Part shown: piece by piece, positions 19,304-30,079 of the stretch | How positions within the stretch are numbered: the first letter of the stretch is position 1 | Layout: the number at the start of each line of letters is the position of its first letter | Assembly: GCF_000469155.1 (NCBI RefSeq) | Contig: NZ_AWXE01000004.1 | Span: forward strand, 620,001 to 684,000 | DNA length: 64,000 nt | Source: Candidatus Micropelagos thuwalensis | Lineage (GTDB): Bacteria; Pseudomonadota; Alphaproteobacteria; RS24 | Direction of reading: 5' to 3' | Program-made: the position numbers and the translations under genes | Notes under the pieces: model-generated | Told to the model about the DNA's origin: nothing | The model's database searches: none | Seen by the model: the letters and a program-made list of their open reading frames with translations, nothing else

Positions 19304-22060
19304 ATGCTGAACGCCGAAAACAACATGTCATCAACAACACCAAAAATGCCGACAACAGATCCAAATATCACCCCAATGATGCGTCAGTTTCTGGACATCA
19401 AGGCAGACCATCAAGATTTTCTGCTTTTTTATAGGATGGGTGATTTCTATGAGTTGTTTTTTGACGATGCCATTGTGGCTGCGGCGGCATTAGATATCAC
19501 CCTCACCCACCGTGGAAAACATCTGGGCGAAAATATTCCAATGTGTGGTGTGCCTTTTCATGCCGCCGAGAGCTATTTGCATCGGCTTATCCGGCAGGGG
19601 CATAAGGTGGCGATTTGCGAACAGACGGAAGATCCTGCTGAGGCCAAAAAGCGGGGTTCAAAATCTGTTGTCCGGCGCGAGGTGGTGCGCCTCGTAACCG
19701 CTGGCACCCTAACGGAAGAGGGTCTCTTGGAGGCGAGGGCGAATAATTATCTCGCCGCGTTCGGACAAACCCGACATGAGGAAAGCCCTGCTTTAGCCTG
19801 GGTGGATATATCGACAGGTGACGTGCAGATTTTCGCCGGGAAGTTCGATGCCATTCAGGGGCGTTTAGCTGCCTTAATGCCGCGCGAATTACTTTTACCG
19901 GACAGTTTACCACCAGAGAAACAGCGTCTTTTGACTGAAAGTTGCGGTGATGTTGTGGCGACAGAGCTCACCGCCTCACAGGCAAATTCTGAGTCCGGTC
20001 ATGCGGCTTTAGTAGAAGCGTATCATGTCTCGACACTGGATGGTTTCGGTAATTGGTCGCGGTCAATGTATGCCGCAGGCGGCGCCCTGATTAATTATCT
20101 CACCCTTACCCAGCTTGGAAAGTTACCGAACTTAAAGCCACCGCGTTTAATGTCTGCTGATGACAGAATGCGAATAGATGTGGCGACCTGTCAGAATTTG
20201 GAGATTCTTCAAAATAAAACCGGTGAGAAAAAGGGGTCACTCTTTGCAGCCATTGACAAAACAGTCACCGGGCCCGGCGCGCGCATGCTGTCGCAAAGGC
20301 TTGCGGCACCTCTGGCGCAAAAAGATGCTATTGAGGGGCGGCTTGATGCGATCAGTTTTTATGCAGGGCATGATGCCGAGACCACAAAAACGCGTGAAAC
20401 CAAACGGTCTATCTTAAAAAATGCGCCGGATATGGCGCGTGCGCTCGGGCGCATGTCGCTGGAAAGGTGCGGGCCGCGCGATTTGGCGGCAGTAAGAGAT
20501 GGGCTGATGCAGGGCTTTGAATTGGCGGCAACGGCGCTCCCCGATATCACGCCCTGCCCACCACAAATTGAGTCGGTGCTGGCGGCTATTGCGCCTATTC
20601 AAAAACCCCTGAAAGATTTGTGTGACCATTTGGCTAAGGCGCTTGCTGACGAACTGCCAGTTCTGACACGTGATGGCGGCTTTATTGCCATGGGTTATCA
20701 CCCCGGCTTGGATGAAGCCCGTCGCTTGCGAGATGAAAGCCGTCGTGTGATTGCGGGCCTCCAAAACAGCTACCGAGAAGATACGGGCATTAAAGCACTT
20801 AAAGTTAAACATAATGCTGTGCTGGGTTATCACATTGATGTCCCGGCGGCACATGGCGACCGGTTGATGACAGCACCTTATGCCGATACATTTTTTCATC
20901 GCCAGACACTCGCAAATTCGGTGCGGTTTTCAACCACGGAACTCGCGGAGCTCGCGGGTCAAATTTCTCGTGCCGGTGAAAAAGCGACCGGGCTGGAGCA
21001 GGAAATTTTTAGCACCCTATGCGGTGAGGTGCTGGCCCAAGCCGAGGCGGTCAGCCGTGCGGCTGAGGCGCTGGCTGAACTGGATGTGGCGCTGGCACTC
21101 GCTGAGCTCGCCTGCGACATGAACTGGGTACGGCCTGAGATTTATGATGATCATCGCTTTTTTGTCGAGGCCGGACGACATCCGGTGGTTGAGGCCTCAT
21201 TGTCCGGACAGGGTGACAGCCCATTCATTGCCAATGATTGCCATATTCATGCAGATGATAAACAGGGCAATACAGGCCGATTATTATTGCTCACGGGCCC
21301 AAATATGGCGGGTAAATCAACCTATTTGCGCCAAAATGCATTAATTGCCGTATTGGCCCAAAGTGGGTGCTATGTGCCTGCTACGAAGGCAGAAATCGGG
21401 ATTGTTGATCGGCTGTTTAGTCGTGTCGGGGCGGCTGATGATTTGGCTCGCGGACAGTCAACTTTTATGGTCGAAATGGTTGAAACAGCGGCGATATTAA
21501 ATCAGGCGGGGCCTGCGAGCATGGTCATTCTTGACGAAATTGGGCGTGGTACGTCAACATTTGACGGTCTCTCGATTGCTTGGGCAACCATTGAGCATAT
21601 GCATGAGATGAATAAATGTCGAACTATGTTTGCCACGCATTATCACGAACTGACGGGCTTGTCGGAGAAGCTTGACAAGGTGACGAATATTACCATGCGG
21701 GTTGCAGAATATCAGGGCGATGTTGTTTTTCTCCACGAGGTTGTTGCCGGTGCTGCTGATCGTTCTTACGGCATTCATGTCGCTAAGCTTGCGGGACTGC
21801 CCGCCCCTGTGATTGACCGCGCCAGAATACTGCTCGACCAGTTGGAACAAAGTCGTGAACAAGCTGTTCCTGAGGGTGTGCTGGAGAGCTTGCCGTTATT
21901 CGCGCCTACGCAATCTGTGGAACAGGTGCAGGTCAGTAAAACGGATAGTCCAGCCGAAAAGTTAAGTCGTGAGATTGCTGAGCTGGATCCGGACAGCTTG
22001 TCTCCGAAACAGGCTTTGGATTTTATTTATCGCTTGCGCAATATTTTGGATGACGTGTGA
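19304..22060 (+). CDS. mutS: DNA mismatch repair protein MutS
   Basis: Mismatch-recognition ATPase. The 918-residue protein has the mismatch-binding domain with [15 protein letters not shown] (the Phe-x-Glu motif), connector, lever and clamp domains, then the ABC-type ATPase with Walker [17 protein letters not shown], Walker [23 protein letters not shown] and [11 protein letters not shown], and the C-terminal tetramer segment. It stands first in mutS-glnD-murJ-trpS. Confidence 0.98.
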   Translation: MLNAENNMSSTTPKMPTTDPNITPMMRQFLDIKADHQDFLLFYRMGDFYELFFDDAIVAAAALDITLTHRGKHLGENIPMCGVPFHAAESYLHRLIRQGHKVAICEQTEDPAEAKKRGSKSVVRREVVRLVTAGTLTEEGLLEARANNYLAAFGQTRHEESPALAWVDISTGDVQIFAGKFDAIQGRLAALMPRELLLPDSLPPEKQRLLTESCGDVVATELTASQANSESGHAALVEAYHVSTLDGFGNWSRSMYAAGGALINYLTLTQLGKLPNLKPPRLMSADDRMRIDVATCQNLEILQNKTGEKKGSLFAAIDKTVTGPGARMLSQRLAAPLAQKDAIEGRLDAISFYAGHDAETTKTRETKRSILKNAPDMARALGRMSLERCGPRDLAAVRDGLMQGFELAATALPDITPCPPQIESVLAAIAPIQKPLKDLCDHLAKALADELPVLTRDGGFIAMGYHPGLDEARRLRDESRRVIAGLQNSYREDTGIKALKVKHNAVLGYHIDVPAAHGDRLMTAPYADTFFHRQTLANSVRFSTTELAELAGQISRAGEKATGLEQEIFSTLCGEVLAQAEAVSRAAEALAELDVALALAELACDMNWVRPEIYDDHRFFVEAGRHPVVEASLSGQGDSPFIANDCHIHADDKQGNTGRLLLLTGPNMAGKSTYLRQNALIAVLAQSGCYVPATKAEIGIVDRLFSRVGAADDLARGQSTFMVEMVETAAILNQAGPASMVILDEIGRGTSTFDGLSIAWATIEHMHEMNKCRTMFATHYHELTGLSEKLDKVTNITMRVAEYQGDVVFLHEVVAGAADRSYGIHVAKLAGLPAPVIDRARILLDQLEQSREQAVPEGVLESLPLFAPTQSVEQVQVSKTDSPAEKLSREIAELDPDSLSPKQALDFIYRLRNILDDV

Positions 22061-22131
22061 AGATGTAATTTTTCGGTTCCCAGCTTATGTGTAGAAGAGG
22101 TTTTGTATATAAAAGGGGGGTTGGATTTTAA

Positions 22132-24945
22132 GTGAATGGGCTCATGAAAACTAAACAGTCACAAAAATTAAAAAAGCCACATACGGCAGGAAAAATTCGA
22201 AAAGAGTTTGATAAAATTGCGCGCGACCATATGAACGTGTCTGATGATGCCCTCAATCAATCAAAAGCTAGAGCGCTTGAGATGCTTAAAAAGACACTGG
22301 CAAAAGGGCATGCGCGCGCGCATAAAAACTTGCTCAACCGGATTTATCGTGGCGGCAAATGTGCAGAAGTCATTAGCACTTTGATGGATGATATTATTGT
22401 TGAACTGGCGCGCTTCGCTAACAATCTTTTGAAGGGTGAAGATGGGCAGCCGATATCATGTGCGATTGTTGCGGTTGGGGGCTATGGGCGCCAGCGTCTT
22501 GCACCCGGCTCTGATATTGATTTGCTATTTATCACCCCGCCAAATGCAGACAAAGCCAGCCTGGAAGTCGTGGAATTTATTTTATATATGCTCTGGGATA
22601 TGGGGCTTAAGGTTGGACACGCGACGCGTGATGTTGAGGATTGCATCTTCCAAGCCAAAGAGGATATGACGACCCGGACAGCGATGCTCGAGTCACGCTT
22701 TTTGACGGGTGATGAAGTCTTGTTCACTAAATTTCGTAAGAAATTTGCTGGAAAAATTCTAAGCGGGTCGGCGCGTAATTTTGTCAAAGCCAAGTTGGAT
22801 GAGCGTGACCTCAGGCACAAAAGAAGTGGTGAAAGCCGATATTTGGTTGAACCCAATGTTAAAGAAGGTAAGGGCGGGTTGCGCGATCTGAACACATTAT
22901 TCTGGATTGCTAAATATTGTTATGCGGTTGACACGGTTGATGAGCTGGTAAGTTGCGGATTTCTCTCTCGGGAGGAGCTGAACCTTTTTAAACGTTGTGA
23001 CAATTTTTTATGGGCTGTCAGATGTCATTTGCATTTTCTGACAGGGCGCGCCGAGGAGCGGCTGGGCTTTGACAATCAATCTGCCATGGCAGAAGCAATG
23101 GGTTTCAGGTCCACAAGTGGCCTCAGTAAGGTTGAGCGCTTCATGCGCCAATATTTTTTAATCGCCAAGGATGTTGGCGATCTGACAAGAATTTTCTGCG
23201 CGCGCCTTGAGGCGGAGCAAACCAAGCCAGGTCGCATGGCGCGTTTGCCGGCGCTGTTCCAACGTCAAAAACAGGTACATGGTTTCACCATATCCGGACA
23301 GCGCCTCACCATGGTTCGCTCGGATGTCTTTCGTCGCAATCCAGTCAATCTCATCCGCATGTTTAAAATTGCCAATGATTATAAATTGCTAATCGACCCC
23401 AATACGTTGCGGGAGGTAACGCGGTCGCGCCACCTTATTGATAAGAATTTACGCGAAAACCCTGAAGCCAATAAGCTGTTTCTGGAAATCCTCACATCGC
23501 GCAATCACCCTGAGCGCATTTTGCGCCGCATGAATGAGGCCGGAGTTTTGGGCAAGCTATTGCCGGATTTCGGGCGGATTGTCGCTATGATGCAGTTTAA
23601 CATGTATCACCATTATACGGCTGATGAGCATTTGCTCAGAGCCATTGGTATTTTGTCTGAATTGGAGCGCGGTGAATTGGAGGACGACAGTCCGTTGGCG
23701 CACCGCTTAATGTCGCAAAATATCAACCGCAAGGTGATTTACCTGGCTGTCCTGCTCCACGATATTGCCAAGGGGAGGCCTGAGGATCACTCGCTTGCTG
23801 GCGCGCGTATTGCTCGGCGTCTTGGGCCACGGCTTGGCTTGACCAAAAATGAAACCGAACTTGTAGCCTGGCTTGTGGAATTCCATCTGGTTATGAGTGA
23901 TACGGCGCAACGGCGCGATCTGACGGATCCACAAACCATTGAAGATTTTGTATCGAGTGTTCAGACGTTAGAAAGATTACGCCATTTATTAGTTCTCACC
24001 GTGGTCGATATTCGTGCCGTCGGGCCGGGTGTTTGGAATGGCTGGAAGGGCCAGCTCTTGCGAGAGCTTTATTTTGAGGCCGAGGCTTTATTGGTTGGTT
24101 CTGCCAGCCATGCCAACAGACCCTTGCGGGTTGCAAATGCTCAGAAGGAATTTCTCGATGTTTTGAAAAAAAACATGCCCGATTGGGCGGAAGCCCAATG
24201 CAAGAAATATATCGCCCGTCATCATGATGCCTATTGGTTGAGTTACGACATTGATACAAAAATTAAGCATGCGACTTTGCTCTCTTCGGTTGAAGACTCA
24301 GCTTTTCAGATTGAGGTTACGGAAGATAAAAAGCAGGAAATTCTTGAGTTAAACTTCACCTGCCCTGACCATCCCGGCTTGTTTTCGCGTTTATCGGGCG
24401 CATGTGCTGTGGCTGGGTTGACGATTGTTGATGCCAAGCTGGCCATCACCAAGGACGGCATGGCGCTGGATGTTTTGCGGTTGCAAGAGCCTGAGCGTGA
24501 AAACTTTCCCGATAAGGCGCGAGTTAAAAGACTTATTGCAACCATAAAAAGTGTTTTACAGGGCGATATTTTACCTCCTGACCGCCTTGCAGATGTGCCT
24601 TTCTCACGGCGGGTTAACGCCTTTAATGTTGTTAATAATGTGACGATTGATAATGAGCTATCGAGTCATTCGACAGTTATTGAGGTCAGCGGACTTGACC
24701 GGCCAGGATTACTCTATGCCCTCGCCAAAACATTATTTAATCTCAATGTAACAATCGTATCGGCGCGCGCGGTTACTTTTGGTGAAAGAGCGGTGGATGT
24801 GTTTTATGTGCAAGACCTAACAGGAGAAAAAATAAAACGTAAATCCAAATTGACGGCCATAATGGACGGCTTGGAGATGGTGCTAGCTAACCAATCCAAC
24901 CCAAAACGCGCCAAACCAGCTAAACAAGGAAGAAAAGCGGCTTGA
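22132..24945 (+). CDS. glnD: Bifunctional [protein-PII] uridylyltransferase/uridylyl-removing enzyme
   Basis: Nitrogen sensor that uridylylates PII proteins when glutamine is low and reverses this when it is high. The 937-residue protein has a nucleotidyltransferase domain with AVGGYGRQRLAPGSDIDLLF, the GlnD-specific helical domain, an HD hydrolase domain with LLHDIAKGRPEDHSLAGARIA, and two C-terminal ACT domains (about 735-800 and 845-920, the second with VSGLDRPGLLYALAKTL). The GTG at 22132 follows a GGGGGG stretch; ATG at 22144 is an alternative. Its stop overlaps murJ by four bases. Confidence 0.96.
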   Translation: MNGLMKTKQSQKLKKPHTAGKIRKEFDKIARDHMNVSDDALNQSKARALEMLKKTLAKGHARAHKNLLNRIYRGGKCAEVISTLMDDIIVELARFANNLLKGEDGQPISCAIVAVGGYGRQRLAPGSDIDLLFITPPNADKASLEVVEFILYMLWDMGLKVGHATRDVEDCIFQAKEDMTTRTAMLESRFLTGDEVLFTKFRKKFAGKILSGSARNFVKAKLDERDLRHKRSGESRYLVEPNVKEGKGGLRDLNTLFWIAKYCYAVDTVDELVSCGFLSREELNLFKRCDNFLWAVRCHLHFLTGRAEERLGFDNQSAMAEAMGFRSTSGLSKVERFMRQYFLIAKDVGDLTRIFCARLEAEQTKPGRMARLPALFQRQKQVHGFTISGQRLTMVRSDVFRRNPVNLIRMFKIANDYKLLIDPNTLREVTRSRHLIDKNLRENPEANKLFLEILTSRNHPERILRRMNEAGVLGKLLPDFGRIVAMMQFNMYHHYTADEHLLRAIGILSELERGELEDDSPLAHRLMSQNINRKVIYLAVLLHDIAKGRPEDHSLAGARIARRLGPRLGLTKNETELVAWLVEFHLVMSDTAQRRDLTDPQTIEDFVSSVQTLERLRHLLVLTVVDIRAVGPGVWNGWKGQLLRELYFEAEALLVGSASHANRPLRVANAQKEFLDVLKKNMPDWAEAQCKKYIARHHDAYWLSYDIDTKIKHATLLSSVEDSAFQIEVTEDKKQEILELNFTCPDHPGLFSRLSGACAVAGLTIVDAKLAITKDGMALDVLRLQEPERENFPDKARVKRLIATIKSVLQGDILPPDRLADVPFSRRVNAFNVVNNVTIDNELSSHSTVIEVSGLDRPGLLYALAKTLFNLNVTIVSARAVTFGERAVDVFYVQDLTGEKIKRKSKLTAIMDGLEMVLANQSNPKRAKPAKQGRKAA

Positions 24946-26558
24946 TGAAGCGTTTTTCCATAATCAAAGCTGCGGCGACGGCGGGGGTTGCGACTTTAAT
25001 GAGTCGTATTCTTGGGTTTATGCGCGATGTGATGATTGCAGCCTCATTGGGCGCGGGCCCTTTGGCGGATATATTTGTTGTTGCTTTTAGGTTGCCTAAT
25101 CTTTTCCGTCGGCTCTTTGCAGAGGGCGCATTTAACGCTGCTTTTGTGCCTGTTTTTGCAAAGCGGATGGAAGCTGAAGGTGTTGACGCGGCGCGCAAGT
25201 TATCGGCAGAGGTTTTGGCGGTATTGCTTGCCGGACTGATTGTTTTCACGCTTCTTGCTGAGTGGTATATGCCCTATTTAGTGCATGCGCTGGCGGGCGG
25301 TTTTCGGGCTACGCCGGAAAAGTTTGATTTGGCAGTAACCTATTCGCGCATCACCTTTCCCTATCTTGTTTTCATGTCGCTCTTGTCGCTTTATGCGGCG
25401 ATGCTGAATGCGTCGGGTCGTTTTGCTGTTGCCGCATTTGCGCCTGTTTTGCTCAATGTTGTTCTAATTGGCGCTCTGGTATTGGCGGCAATGATGGGGC
25501 GGGACAGTCTCGCATCCTTGATTTGGGGCGTTGCGATTGCCGGGGTGGTGCAATTTCTGATGGTTTGGTTCGCGGTCAAGCAAGCTGGTCTGGGCATAAG
25601 ACTGCAACGCCCTCGCCTTACCGAGGATGTAAAAAGGGTTTTGACTCTGGGTATTCCGGGCGTACTCGCTGCGGGCGTAGGTCAAATTAATTTATTAGTG
25701 GGGACGAATATCGCCTCTGCACAAAATGGGGCGGCGTCATGGCTCTATTATGCCGACAGGCTATATCAATTGCCGCTTGGTGTTATTGGCATAGCCCTTT
25801 CAATCGCTTTATTGCCTGACCTCTCGCGGCGATTAAAGGCGGGCGATGAGGCGGGTGCGCGCAACAGCCAGAATCGCAGTTTGCAAATCGCCATATTGTT
25901 TTCTATCCCATGTGCCGTCGGCTTGTATCTTCTGGCTGATCCGGTCATTGCCGTTTTGTTTCAACGCGGCGCATTTTCTGTGGCAGATACTACGGCTACC
26001 GGTGTTGCGCTTATGGGTTTTGCCATTGGCCTTCCCGCTTTTATAGGCATTAAAGTTTTGCAACCAAGCTTCTTCGCGCGCGAGAATACTTTTTATCCCT
26101 TTATTTATGGTGCGCTGGGTGTGGTGGCGAATATCGCTATTAGCCTGACATTCTTCCCTATCTATGGGCATGTAGCGATTGCCATTGCCACGAGCATTGC
26201 AGGATGGCTCACACTGGTAACCATGAGTGTGCATTTGTTCATCAGTGGCTGGCGACCTGATAGGGCTTTGGTTTTTGGCACGCTGGCAATTCTTTTTTCG
26301 GCAGTGCTGATGGCTGTGGTGCTTTATAATTCTCCTTTTGCGCCGCCTGAAGGTGAACCTAATCAGACTGTGTCACTTGCGCTATGGCTTGGTGGTCATA
26401 TTCTAGCAGGCACAGTGCTTTTCCTGTTCTCCGCTTTGGTAACAGGGGCTTTGGGAAGAGATTTACTTGGCAATTTTAAATCTCTTGATCGTGCGTCACG
26501 GCTTGCCAAATCCAACGCATTGCGTGATAAGGCTGATGAAAATGAAAAGGATGATTAA
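24942..26558 (+). CDS. murJ: Lipid II flippase MurJ
   Basis: Moves lipid II across the inner membrane for peptidoglycan synthesis. The 538-residue protein is almost entirely hydrophobic helices (about 14) and begins with the family pattern TAGVATLMSRILGFMRDVMIAASLGAG, followed by FRLPNLFRRLFAEGAFNAAFVPVF, a MurJ hallmark carrying essential arginines. The ATG overlaps the glnD stop (ATGA) and the TAA is directly followed by the trpS ATG, so this is a tight operon. Confidence 0.97.
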   Translation: MMKRFSIIKAAATAGVATLMSRILGFMRDVMIAASLGAGPLADIFVVAFRLPNLFRRLFAEGAFNAAFVPVFAKRMEAEGVDAARKLSAEVLAVLLAGLIVFTLLAEWYMPYLVHALAGGFRATPEKFDLAVTYSRITFPYLVFMSLLSLYAAMLNASGRFAVAAFAPVLLNVVLIGALVLAAMMGRDSLASLIWGVAIAGVVQFLMVWFAVKQAGLGIRLQRPRLTEDVKRVLTLGIPGVLAAGVGQINLLVGTNIASAQNGAASWLYYADRLYQLPLGVIGIALSIALLPDLSRRLKAGDEAGARNSQNRSLQIAILFSIPCAVGLYLLADPVIAVLFQRGAFSVADTTATGVALMGFAIGLPAFIGIKVLQPSFFARENTFYPFIYGALGVVANIAISLTFFPIYGHVAIAIATSIAGWLTLVTMSVHLFISGWRPDRALVFGTLAILFSAVLMAVVLYNSPFAPPEGEPNQTVSLALWLGGHILAGTVLFLFSALVTGALGRDLLGNFKSLDRASRLAKSNALRDKADENEKDD

Positions 26559-27578
26559 ATGACGGATTTCCATCCACGGGTCTTTTCTGGTGTCCAGCCG
26601 ACTGGCAATCTCCATCTTGGTAATTATCTTGGCGCGATCAAAAATTTTGTTGCCTTACAGGACAGCCATGATTGCATTTATTGTGTGGTTGATTTACATG
26701 CCATAACTGTCTGGCAGGATCCGCAGGAGTTGAAACAGAATATTTACGAAGTGACTGCGGCGTTTCTGGCAGCCGGGGTGGATGCCACTAAACATGTTGT
26801 TTTCAATCAAAGCCGTGTTTCTGCTCATGCTGAGTTAGGCTGGATTCTAAATTGCGTTTCTCGTATTGGTTGGTTGAACCGGATGACCCAGTTCAAGGAA
26901 AAAGCAGGTAAAAACCGTGAAAATGCCTCAGTCGGTCTTTATGTTTATCCCAATTTGATGGCGGCAGATATTTTGGCCTATCGTGCAACACATGTGCCGG
27001 TCGGTGATGATCAGAAACAGCACCTCGAACTGGCGCGAGACATAGCGCAAAAATTTAATCATGATTATCTCGGTGAAAATGCACCGCCTTTCTTCCCTTT
27101 GCCGGAGCCAGTTATTACCGGAGCGGCGACGCGTGTGATGTCATTGCGCGACGGATCACGTAAAATGTCTAAATCTGAACCATCTGAAATGTCTCGCATC
27201 ACACTGACGGATGATGCTGATGAGATTGCCAAAAAAATCAAGAAGGCCAAGACAGACCCTGATCCGCTTCCCGGCGACAAGGAAGGGCTTCAGGGGCGTC
27301 CTGAAGCATCGAATCTTGTGGGTATTTTTGCTGCTCTATCTGATCGGGATGTGGATGCTGTACTCACCGAATATGGTGGCAAGCAATTCTCAGAATTTAA
27401 ACCGGCTCTGGCAGATTTGGCTGTCGAGGTGCTTGCCCCGATAGGCGCGGAGATGTCCCGTTTGCTTGATGCACCCGAGCATCTTGAGGCGTTTCTTGCC
27501 GACGGTGCGGCGCGGGCTGATGCCATCGCAAGCCCTGTTTTGTCAAAAGTGAAAGAAATGGTTGGTTTCTCGACCTAA
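26559..27578 (+). CDS. trpS: Tryptophan--tRNA ligase
   Basis: Charges tRNA-Trp. The 339-residue class I synthetase has the HIGH-type motif in [18 protein letters not shown], the substrate segment [31 protein letters not shown] and the KMSKS loop [10 protein letters not shown]. Its ATG follows the murJ stop with no gap. No tRNA-Trp or leader peptide is seen upstream. Confidence 0.98.
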   Translation: MTDFHPRVFSGVQPTGNLHLGNYLGAIKNFVALQDSHDCIYCVVDLHAITVWQDPQELKQNIYEVTAAFLAAGVDATKHVVFNQSRVSAHAELGWILNCVSRIGWLNRMTQFKEKAGKNRENASVGLYVYPNLMAADILAYRATHVPVGDDQKQHLELARDIAQKFNHDYLGENAPPFFPLPEPVITGAATRVMSLRDGSRKMSKSEPSEMSRITLTDDADEIAKKIKKAKTDPDPLPGDKEGLQGRPEASNLVGIFAALSDRDVDAVLTEYGGKQFSEFKPALADLAVEVLAPIGAEMSRLLDAPEHLEAFLADGAARADAIASPVLSKVKEMVGFST

Positions 27579-27657
27579 GACGGTTTTAATATCTGCGACA
27601 AAGAACAAGAACAAAACAGCGCTTGCCGCATCATTTGAGATAAGGCAATTTATAACC

Positions 27658-28134
27658 ATGTATAAAGACGCACACTTACCGCGAAAATTTCTGGTTGTCG
27701 TTGATGGCACGCCCGAGTCACGCGCGGCCTTGCGGTGGGCCGAGCGACGGGCGCATGGCAATGGCGGCCAGTTAGCTCTGCTTGTGGTTTTGGAGCCCGG
27801 CGGCTTTGAGCATTGGCTTGGTGTGGAAACGTTGATGAAAGAAGAGGCCAAAGAGAACGCCGAGCAGATACTAAAAGAACTCTCTACAGAGGTTGAAAAA
27901 ATTGCCGGACGCTTGCCGGAGACCCATATAATGGAGGGTGACAGAATTGAGCAGGTGATAGAGCTAATCAATAGTGATAAGACCATCTCAACCCTTGTGC
28001 TTGCCGCCGGCACGGACCCAGCCGGCCCGGGGCCGCTTGTCGGTGCTCTGGCTACTGGAAAGGCGGGTTTTCACATCCCCGTTACAGTTGTGCCGGGCGA
28101 GTTAAGTGATGATGAAATAGATGCGTTGACCTAA
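27658..28134 (+). CDS. Universal stress protein UspA family
   Basis: A 158-residue single-domain Usp-fold protein: FLVVVDGTPESRAALRWAERRA (strand 1 and helix 1), then LVVLEPGG, a long helix, and a C-terminal half with TLVLAAGTDPAGPGPLVGAL and FHIPVTVVPGE. The final G-rich segment only loosely fits the ATP-binding form. The ATG at 27658 is preferred because the frame upstream overlaps trpS and adds an atypical leader. Its place between trpS and the NifU-like gene is conserved in alphaproteobacteria. Confidence 0.88.
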   Translation: MYKDAHLPRKFLVVVDGTPESRAALRWAERRAHGNGGQLALLVVLEPGGFEHWLGVETLMKEEAKENAEQILKELSTEVEKIAGRLPETHIMEGDRIEQVIELINSDKTISTLVLAAGTDPAGPGPLVGALATGKAGFHIPVTVVPGELSDDEIDALT

Positions 28135-28166
28135 ATAAGATCCGTGCACGAAAATCTGGAGAAAGA

Positions 28167-28760
28167 ATGTTTATACAAACTGAAGAAACCCCAAACCCAG
28201 CAACACTGAAATTTCTACCCGGGCACGATGTGATGGGCGCTGCGCCGCCGGCTGATTTCCCGAATGCTGAGAGCGCTAAAGCTTCCCCTCTTGCGGAATC
28301 ACTTTTCAAGATTCCTCAGGTAAGTAGTGTTTTTCTTGGCTCGGATTTTATTACAATCACAAAATCTGAGGATGATTGGCGGCAACTTAAGCCCATTCTT
28401 CTCACCGCATTGATGGATTTCTTTTTAACGGGTTTGCCCGTTATTAACCAGACACCAGCCCCTCAAGATGTTTCCGAAGGCGCTGATGGTGAAGAAGGTG
28501 ACTCTGAGATTGTGTCCACCATTAAGCAGTTGCTAGATACGCGTGTTCGTCCTGCCGTAGCGCAGGATGGTGGGGATATCGTTTTTCACGGCTATGAGGA
28601 CGGTGTGGTTTCTCTAACTATGCGTGGTGCATGTGCTGGCTGCCCGAGTTCAACCGCGACGCTCAAGCATGGCATTGAAAACTTACTGAAGCACTTTATC
28701 CCTGAAATTAATGAAGTGAGGGCAACAGAAGGTGGTGCAGAAGGAGATAGTCATGTCTGA
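28167..28760 (+). CDS. NifU-like iron-sulfur carrier (Nfu family)
   Basis: Scaffold or carrier that delivers Fe-S clusters to target proteins. The 197-residue protein has the N-terminal Nfu_N domain (IQTEETPNPATLKFLPG) and the C-terminal NifU domain with VRPAVAQDGGDIVFHGYEDG and the cluster-binding CAGCPSS (CxxC), the same layout as mitochondrial NFU1. Its end overlaps the start region of the nitroreductase gene by eight bases. Confidence 0.94.
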   Translation: MFIQTEETPNPATLKFLPGHDVMGAAPPADFPNAESAKASPLAESLFKIPQVSSVFLGSDFITITKSEDDWRQLKPILLTALMDFFLTGLPVINQTPAPQDVSEGADGEEGDSEIVSTIKQLLDTRVRPAVAQDGGDIVFHGYEDGVVSLTMRGACAGCPSSTATLKHGIENLLKHFIPEINEVRATEGGAEGDSHV

Positions 28761-29349
28761 CAATACGCTAGATAATAAAGCGTTGGATTTATTGTTCCGT
28801 GAAGCGCGTTCACAGAATGCTTATGTTAATGCGCCTCTAACGGACGACATGCTCAAAGAGCTTTACGATATTTGGAAATATGGCCCAACGAGTGCGAATT
28901 GCTCTCCGGCGCGCGTTATTTTCGTCCGCAGTGAAGAAGGTAAAGCAAAGCTATTGCCGCACCTTATGGGGGGCAATCAAGAGAAAACGAAATCAGCCGC
29001 CGTGTGTGCGATTATCGGGCATGATGTTAAATTTTATGACCGTATCCCCGAGCTTTTTCCGCATCTGCCAGAGGCGCGGGAATGGTTCAGCAATGACGAT
29101 AATTTTGCTGCAGAGACGGCTCTTAGAAATAGCTCCTTGCAGGGCGCGTATTTAATGATTGCTGCGCGTGCAATGGGGCTTGATGTTGGCCCGATGTCAG
29201 GCTTTGACCCAATAGGGGTTGAGGAGGCTTTTTTCCCGAACAGCACGATAAAGGTAAACTTTCTATGTAATTTAGGTAAGGGCGATCCGTCGGCTGTTTT
29301 CGAACGTTCGCCACGCCTTTCCTTTGAGGATGCTTGCACTATTGCCTGA
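28753..29349 (+). CDS. Nitroreductase-family protein, RutE/malonic semialdehyde reductase-like
   Basis: FMN-dependent reductase of the RutE/HadB branch; RutE reduces malonic semialdehyde in pyrimidine breakdown, but no other rut gene is near, so the substrate here is open. The 198-residue protein has the FMN-binding WKYGPTSANCSPARVIFV and SLQGAYLMIAARAMGLDVGPMSGFD typical of this group. AAGGAG at 28741-28746 fixes the ATG at 28753. It lies between the nifU-like gene and tsaB and overlaps both ends slightly. Confidence 0.85.
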   Translation: MSDNTLDNKALDLLFREARSQNAYVNAPLTDDMLKELYDIWKYGPTSANCSPARVIFVRSEEGKAKLLPHLMGGNQEKTKSAAVCAIIGHDVKFYDRIPELFPHLPEAREWFSNDDNFAAETALRNSSLQGAYLMIAARAMGLDVGPMSGFDPIGVEEAFFPNSTIKVNFLCNLGKGDPSAVFERSPRLSFEDACTIA

Positions 29350-30070
29350 CCCGCAACACCGCCCTACCGTTCTGGCTTGTGACACGTCACAACAGGCGTG
29401 CTCTGTTGCGCTTGCACTTGCAGATGGCAACATCATTGAGCGTCTTGAAGAAACAGGTCGCGGGCATACCGAAAAACTTCCCTTGATGATTGCTGATATT
29501 TTAGAGTCATCTGGCGTTGGTCTGCAGGATGTGGATAGGTTGGGTGTCACGGTGGGGCCAGGAACATTTGCAGGTGTGCGGGTGGGGCTTGCGGCGATGC
29601 GCGCCATAAGGATTAGCCACCACCTGCCGTTATATCCCATAACAACCACACATGCTCTTGCCTTGCCTATCCAACAAATGATGCAGGAAGATGAAGCGCA
29701 TCACTGCATTGTTGCGATTGATGCACGACGTGGTGAACTTTATTGCCAGATTTTTGATGCGCAAGGTCACCCTGTTAGTGAAGTGATGGCTCATACCCCG
29801 GAAGCGCTGGTAAAAATTATAGCAAAGGAAGGTGTATCCCGTTCCAACATTATTGGTTCGGGGTCTGAAATTCTTGCCGCGCTCATGCGTGCAGATGCTG
29901 TGTCATGTCTAGAAATGCCCTTTTGGCCTCAGGCTGGGTTGATTGCCGATTGGGTTGCCCGTCAGGAGGTCTTGCCGGAAAATACACCGCCGCCAGAGCC
30001 TTTGTATTTGCGCCCGCCCGATGCAGCTCTTCCCGATGCTTCCAGCTTCCTGACGCGCCAAGAGGGGTGA
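29330..30070 (+). CDS. tsaB: tRNA threonylcarbamoyladenosine biosynthesis protein TsaB
   Basis: Partner of TsaD in making t6A37 in ANN-decoding tRNAs. The 246-residue ASKHA-fold protein has VLACDTSQQACSVALA at the N-terminus, GHTEKLPLMIADIL, and GVTVGPGTFAGVRVGLAAMRAI, all hallmark TsaB segments. The start overlaps the preceding gene by 20 bases; ATG at 29330 is chosen over TTG at 29324. It is followed 9 bases later by rimI, the usual partner. Confidence 0.95.
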   Translation: MLALLPDPQHRPTVLACDTSQQACSVALALADGNIIERLEETGRGHTEKLPLMIADILESSGVGLQDVDRLGVTVGPGTFAGVRVGLAAMRAIRISHHLPLYPITTTHALALPIQQMMQEDEAHHCIVAIDARRGELYCQIFDAQGHPVSEVMAHTPEALVKIIAKEGVSRSNIIGSGSEILAALMRADAVSCLEMPFWPQAGLIADWVARQEVLPENTPPPEPLYLRPPDAALPDASSFLTRQEG

Positions 30071-30079
30071 AAACTTTTC

